Positions 59,615 to 64,000 of a stretch of DNA of 64,000 nucleotides are shown piece after piece. The position numbers were made by a program, and so were the translations under genes. Position 1 is the first letter of the stretch. Every line of letters begins with the position of its first letter. This stretch comes from Tenebrio molitor (lineage: Eukaryota > Arthropoda > Insecta > Coleoptera > Tenebrionidae), in assembly GCF_963966145.1 (NCBI RefSeq), contig NC_091048.1:21142001-21206000 (forward strand), in the 5' to 3' direction. Below the pieces are notes generated by a model. The model was not told where the DNA came from. It saw only the letters and a list, made by a program, of their open reading frames with translations, and did not search any database.

Positions 59615-59714
59615 GTAGGAAATCCATTTTTTCCGTACACGGCATGTTTTTGATCTCGGCTATCGTCTCGATCAAAAATCCCATGCCTAATACGGAAAAA
59701 ATTACATTTCCTAA
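59615..59714. repeat. Hairpin repeat
   Basis: GTAGGAAATCCATTTTTTCC and GGCATGTTTTTGATCTCGG on the left pair with the inverse on the right (CGATCAAAAATCCCATGCC, GGAAAAAATTACATTTCCTA). Apex CTCGGCTATCGTCTCG. Confidence 0.8.
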
Positions 59715-60826
59715 CTTATTGCCCCAATAGCCATTTCATTGAGGAAAAAGAATTAAAAACGTCGGTTTGCTATCAACTTTGACTTTGTATGAGTCATGAA
59801 AAAAAAAATGTTTCGGTGTTTGTTCAGCATTTGAAAGCAAAATCAAACAGCAACGAATGCAGCAAAGAAAACTGGCGAGGTTAGGAATGAAGACGTTAAT
59901 AAGCAAGTTGATACAACTTAAGGATAGTTCAAAAGGTTCTTATGAGCCGACAGCTTTTCTGAAGTGTTATTTAAAGCCGTCGTACTTCTGCAAAAAGTGT
60001 TAGGGCATTTCAAAATGAGCTCGATTGATAGTTGCAGAGGAGTTCTTTATGAATTCACACATCAAATACCTAAGGTTTTCTCCAATAACTCAAACAAAAA
60101 AGGTGAAACGAGGAAACTGATGGTCACAAGATATGTATATGAAAGGCGAAATTTATATCTATGTATGTATGACTTGGGCGCCCATAGTTAAAAAACTACT
60201 GAATCCACTTTGATGGGGTTTTCACTAATAGTTAGGGTGTTTCTTTAGCTGCAATTTTAGTGAAAATCATTGCACCATCTAGTATGGGGGCCGAGTAGTA
60301 TAGAAAAAGCTGAAGCAAGAAGGAGAATTTCTGTAACAAGCAATCGGTGTTTACAAAATATCCAAAGTAGAGTTCCTTGATCTACATTTCCATTCTTTAA
60401 TTCGGTGTAGCTGCGTTTTGTATGGAAAATACTTATAATTTTGTTTTTGCACATGATCTCATTTTTTGAAGTTATTCATATTTAACATAATTTGATATCG
60501 TTGTAACCTCAACCTGAGTCCTGGACCTACATGAAGAGTTCTTTTGTCAACGTTTTACGTGACCTGTACTCAAATGATTGATACTGATCATTCACTTTCT
60601 CCATGGAAGATAACCAAAAACGAAATTCACAAAAAAATTGTCACGTGAATAGAAAACGTATAATTTGCGTCTTTGTAATTAACTAACGATAGTGCACTAA
60701 CTCCTTCCAGATACATTTCTGTCTATTTTCAATATCTATCTATCAAAATATACACATAGTTTTTTGTGTTTACTGTTTGGCGAAATCCACCTTCGCGAGG
60801 CCGGGTGAACAGCAAGTAATAAGTAT
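59715..60826. other. No gene seen
   Basis: AT-rich sequence. Nothing recognised. Confidence 0.45.
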
Positions 60827-61029
60827 GGGGTGTTCATTTAAATTTCCCGCCAAAATTGGCATTGAAGAGTCGATTGTGAACGCACCACTCGTCAGTCTGT
60901 AGAGTAAAACCCAAACAACGCAAAAAGTGAGGTTAGATTTAAACAGCTGATCTATGACCCATAATTCGTGGTGCGTTCACAATCAACTCTTCAATGCCAA
61001 CTTTGATGGAAAATTTAAATGAACACCCG
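60827..61029. mobile_element. 203-bp MITE related to 31284-31458
   Basis: The 62-bp arms start GGGTGTTCATTTAAATTT and run through TTGGCATTGAAGAGT and GATTGTGAACGCACCAC. The right arm is the inverse with about seven changes. TCGATTGTGAACGCAC is shared with the element at 31284. Non-coding. Confidence 0.85.
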
Positions 61030-62839
61030 ATACAGCAATAAATAAGGATGTGTGATGGTATTTTTTAATGACATTAGTCACGTGATTACGTTACAAATGG
61101 TCCAATTTTCGCCGAAAAACGAGCGGATCTTTATTAATAATTTCTATTTAATCCTTAATCGTTATCAAAAATATTAGGGCGATTAAGGGAAGTTATCGTT
61201 TGGTGTCGTTATCGGAAGAAATTTATGTCCCTACACTCTACGATCCCTCCTCGTACACGCCGCTTTCCTGTGCCACACACACATCAAAGTCGGGGGGGGA
61301 CATACCTCATACGAATAACTAATTTCCCCATTTGTGGGGAGCGTCAGAACGTTCCCTCTACCGGAAACGTTCCGGGCTTAAAAACACGACGAATCAGTAC
61401 ATAGTGAGAATATCAGTGTGTCAGTGTGCAAATACCGACACGATACGTTTTTAGTAATGTCATAAATTCAAAGTAGCGTGGCACATTTTATGCAAATTTT
61501 CTCATATGAATTCAAATATGCGTTCGTGACTTACGCACGGTGTTCCATTCGAACGTAGATTTTAGATTTGATTTCGTTTTAGGCTGATTCTCGCCCCGGT
61601 CGGGGGGCTCTCCTTTATTTTAATTTATTCCGGCCCCTGCTAGATTGTCTTTCTCGCTTACGATAAAAGAATCGGGGTTAAGTGCCGGTCCCGTATCGCA
61701 TCGTCGTTTGCTCCGGATTTGATTTTGATCGGTTATCGCCGGCTGGAAATTGTTGCCGCTGTTATTATTACCGTATTAATCCGGGCGCGCGCGTGTACCG
61801 CCCCACCGATCATTTGTATCGATACCGATAAATCGGACCTTGTGCATAATGCACCGGCGATAAACGGTTACGCACATAGATGGGGGCGCTTTAAACTGCC
61901 GCCGATCCCGACACCGTAAAATCGGCTTTTAGAGCGGGCGGCGGCGGCGGCGGAGACGGCGTCCGCGCGACCGTCCCCGATCGTAAGAAGCTGTACGTAT
62001 ACGTAATCTCTCAGCGTAGCCGTCCCGTATTTTATATATCCGGGCCCGGAATCCCTCCAGCATTTGTCAATACAGTTTATGGCGATTCTTCCTATGTGGG
62101 ATCAACTGAAGACATTAATTTATGTCGGCACTCTGACCGACTTAATCTCGCCAGCCGAACGGCGTTATGGCCGCATCAGTTTTTCTTCCGTTCAAATTTC
62201 CTAATAAACTTTTTTGAAAAGTTTATTGTTGCAAAGGTGCCAACGCGAGATTAAAAAAACCCCACTGAACAGTACGAGTTTCAACAGATTATTTTGACAC
62301 ATTTCGTTCATATGGTACAAAGAGAAATCTGTAACACAGTTTTATAAATTGTATTGCTGTTAGGTGTAATAACAGTTAAAAAGATTCAACAACAATAGTG
62401 CATTCGTGGTTTTGTATACACATAAAAATAATTTATTTAGTTGATAACGAGGTGGAGTTAATGAAAAACATTAATAAAGTTGGGCGTTTTGCTTGTTTTG
62501 TACCGATGAGGATTATTTTAATTAGTTTAGGGTAAGGTTTCTAAATTATGGTACTGGAACAGATACCACCGGTTAATTTCTCCCAGAATAACAAGCTAAC
62601 AAGCACAAATGTAACTACTATTTTCATATTCTCAAAGCAAGACGATAAATACAGACTTTAAAAAAGTTTAAATTGTAAATACTAAATTAAAAAAACGTCA
62701 CATTTCAAATTTAAAATAAACTGTAATATTGAGTATTATGCACTATTATGAAGCAATATATTAAAATACATACTTGCAAATACATACCATTGTAACCACG
62801 AAAAATGTAGTTCATAGGATCTTGATATAAAAAAAAATG
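61030..62839. other. No gene seen; contains a CpG-rich patch
   Basis: 61200-62170 is the most GC-rich part of the right side of the window. The rest is AT-rich. No exon with splice sites was recognised. Confidence 0.4.
61730..62060 (-). promoter_or_regulatory. CpG-rich promoter-like region
   Basis: A dense run of CG dinucleotides includes a GCG/CGG repeat (61935-61957). On the minus strand TATATAAAATA (62029-62038) precedes this GC-rich stretch by the usual core-promoter distance. It lies upstream of Camta on the same strand and could drive a long transcript. No transcription start or exon could be proved. Confidence 0.25.
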
Positions 62840-62952
62840 TAGGGTATACTGGCGTCAGTTGTAACCAGGGACCGTTGCAGAGACGTTGGATTTTCCCATG
62901 GGCTATGAGTCATATCTCTCGAAATATTACAACTGATCCCAGTCTCCCCTAC
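62840..62952. mobile_element. 113-bp inverted-repeat element
   Basis: GTAGGGTATACTGGCGTCAG followed by TTGTAA pairs with TTACAACTGATCCCAGTCTC followed by CCCTAC. Arms of about 26 bp with a few mismatches. Non-coding. Confidence 0.75.
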
Positions 62953-63597
62953 CTGTACGTCATAAATTTCTTTCTGCAAGTATTGAAAAGTACTTCTAGA
63001 ACATGTACAAATTAATTATCTACAAACTTTTTGTACTCTTCAAAGATAATAACTTTGAGTTAGTTTTAATATTTGTAGTTGTTTGTGTAACGATCAAATT
63101 ATTAAAATGTACAAAAAGTCTGATATGTTTTGCTATTTGGAAATATCATAAACTGATGAAGTGATGAGAACAATATACAGAAAAAAGCAAAAAGAAACGA
63201 TTTTAATTTAGAATTAGAAGACATTGTTTTTATACCCGGTGACTGACGAAAAACCTTTGCTGCTTATTTTTTATCCGGTTTGAATAAATGGCACATCAAA
63301 TGAAATAATTTTGAAAACACTTCAATACCAACTAAATAAAAAAAATCTTGCGTCCAGTTTTTGACACTGTACATTTTTTTTTATTCCGTAAGTATTGCAG
63401 AAATTTGTTTTCTTAAACATTAAACAAAAGTCAAGAAATTCAAGAGTAAATGTACAAAATTTAAAAATCAAGTGACCAAAATAAACAATAGAAAACTTTG
63501 TTCTAAATGCTCGAAATTACTAAGTAAGTTCTGATTATTTGTCATTTGTCAAAACAGTTTGTTGTGGAAAAAAATTTCCAAAGATGATGTACTGTTA
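62953..63597. other. No clear gene; possibly upstream part of the transposase remnant
   Basis: AT-rich sequence. The region just before 63598 should hold the first half of the transposase that follows, but I cannot read it. Confidence 0.4.
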
Positions 63598-64000
63598 ACG
63601 TGTGGTGTGGCATTTTTGAGATAGATTGGACTAGTGGGTCCCTTTTTTATTGATAGCAGTCTTCATCAAACAAAATGTCATATTATTTATTATCAAATGA
63701 AATAAGCCATTAGCAGTGTTGAGCAGAGTCGTGTTCCATCAGGACGGCGCCATACTACATAATGCATTAATCTTGTATGTTAAATCATTTAAATCATTTT
63801 GGTAATCGATGAATGGGTACTCACGGAGCTATTCGATGGCCAGCTAAATCCCTAGATTTGAATCCATTGGATTTTTTTACCTTCATTCGAAACTTTCGAG
63901 ACAATGTTTATTTGACCCCACTGGGTCCCCAAGAACAGTTAAAAGAAAAAGGATAGTGGAAGTCTGGCAGGAAATACCCCCAAATTTTTTATTGAATGCA
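63598..64000 (+). pseudogene. C-terminal part of a Tc1/mariner-superfamily transposase, cut by the window end
   Basis: In shifting frames: VWCGIF near 63600, GPFFIDSSLHQTKCHIIYYQ near 63640, VVFHQDGAILHNA near 63735 with the second catalytic Asp, MGTHGAIRWPAKSLDLNPLD followed by FFT near 63810-63880 with the third catalytic Asp, and IVEVWQEIPPNFLLNA at the very end. This is the DDE core of a cut-and-paste transposase in the right order. The spacing of the last two Asp residues, about forty residues, suggests the DD41D-type group, but frameshifts make the count approximate. Several frameshifts and stops kill it. Its 3' terminal repeat should lie beyond position 64000. Confidence 0.8.

Noticed and set aside
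1..64000. CRISPR array or bacterial operon
   Set aside because: Tandem arrays here have no spacer structure, and gene layout, introns and transposons are eukaryotic.

Overview
The window looks like AT-rich insect nuclear DNA, possibly from a beetle; the order is a guess from the transposon types. It has no bacterial-style gene packing. There are canonical GT-AG introns, remnants of Tc1/mariner-type transposases, a non-LTR retrotransposon tail and dozens of short inverted-repeat elements.

The one host gene I can name is Camta (calmodulin-binding transcription activator), on the minus strand. A 92-bp exon at 39789-39880 has a perfect acceptor and donor and encodes the segment leading into the CG-1 DNA-binding domain. 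A candidate upstream first coding exon at 53826-53865 ends in the matching phase. The rest of the CG-1 domain was not found at lower coordinates, so 1-39788 is probably one very large intron whose next exon lies off the left edge. The space above 53.9 kb is upstream sequence, with a CpG-rich promoter-like patch near 61.7-62.1 kb.

Nearly everything else is transposon residue. (1) Elements with CAGG(G)TG-type ends next to TA occur at 6954-7321, 7606-8781, 10827-11305, 19724-20520 and 37187-38019. (2) One MITE family of about 307 bp has four copies (2960, 13987, 21231, 36511). (3) Degenerate Tc1/mariner-superfamily coding remnants lie at 14666, 20540, 48195 and 63598. Related short elements lie at 15075 and 15300. 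(4) A 5'-truncated non-LTR retrotransposon lies at 18618-19480. (5) A fragment of a Crypton-like tyrosine-recombinase protein, with its middle missing, lies at 55401-55853. (6) A large and varied set of hairpin (foldback) repeats shares a short CpG-containing apex.

The most informative locus is 27.5-30.2 kb. A 2129-bp element with 13-bp terminal inverted repeats and TTAA target duplications carries a decayed YqaJ-type exonuclease gene. It sits inside an older minus-strand coding region of another mobile-element family. Removing the element and one TTAA restores the older reading frame exactly. A second clean nesting event is at 6942-7488, where a CAGGGTG element sits in one arm of a palindrome and the intact arm shows that the target duplication is TA.
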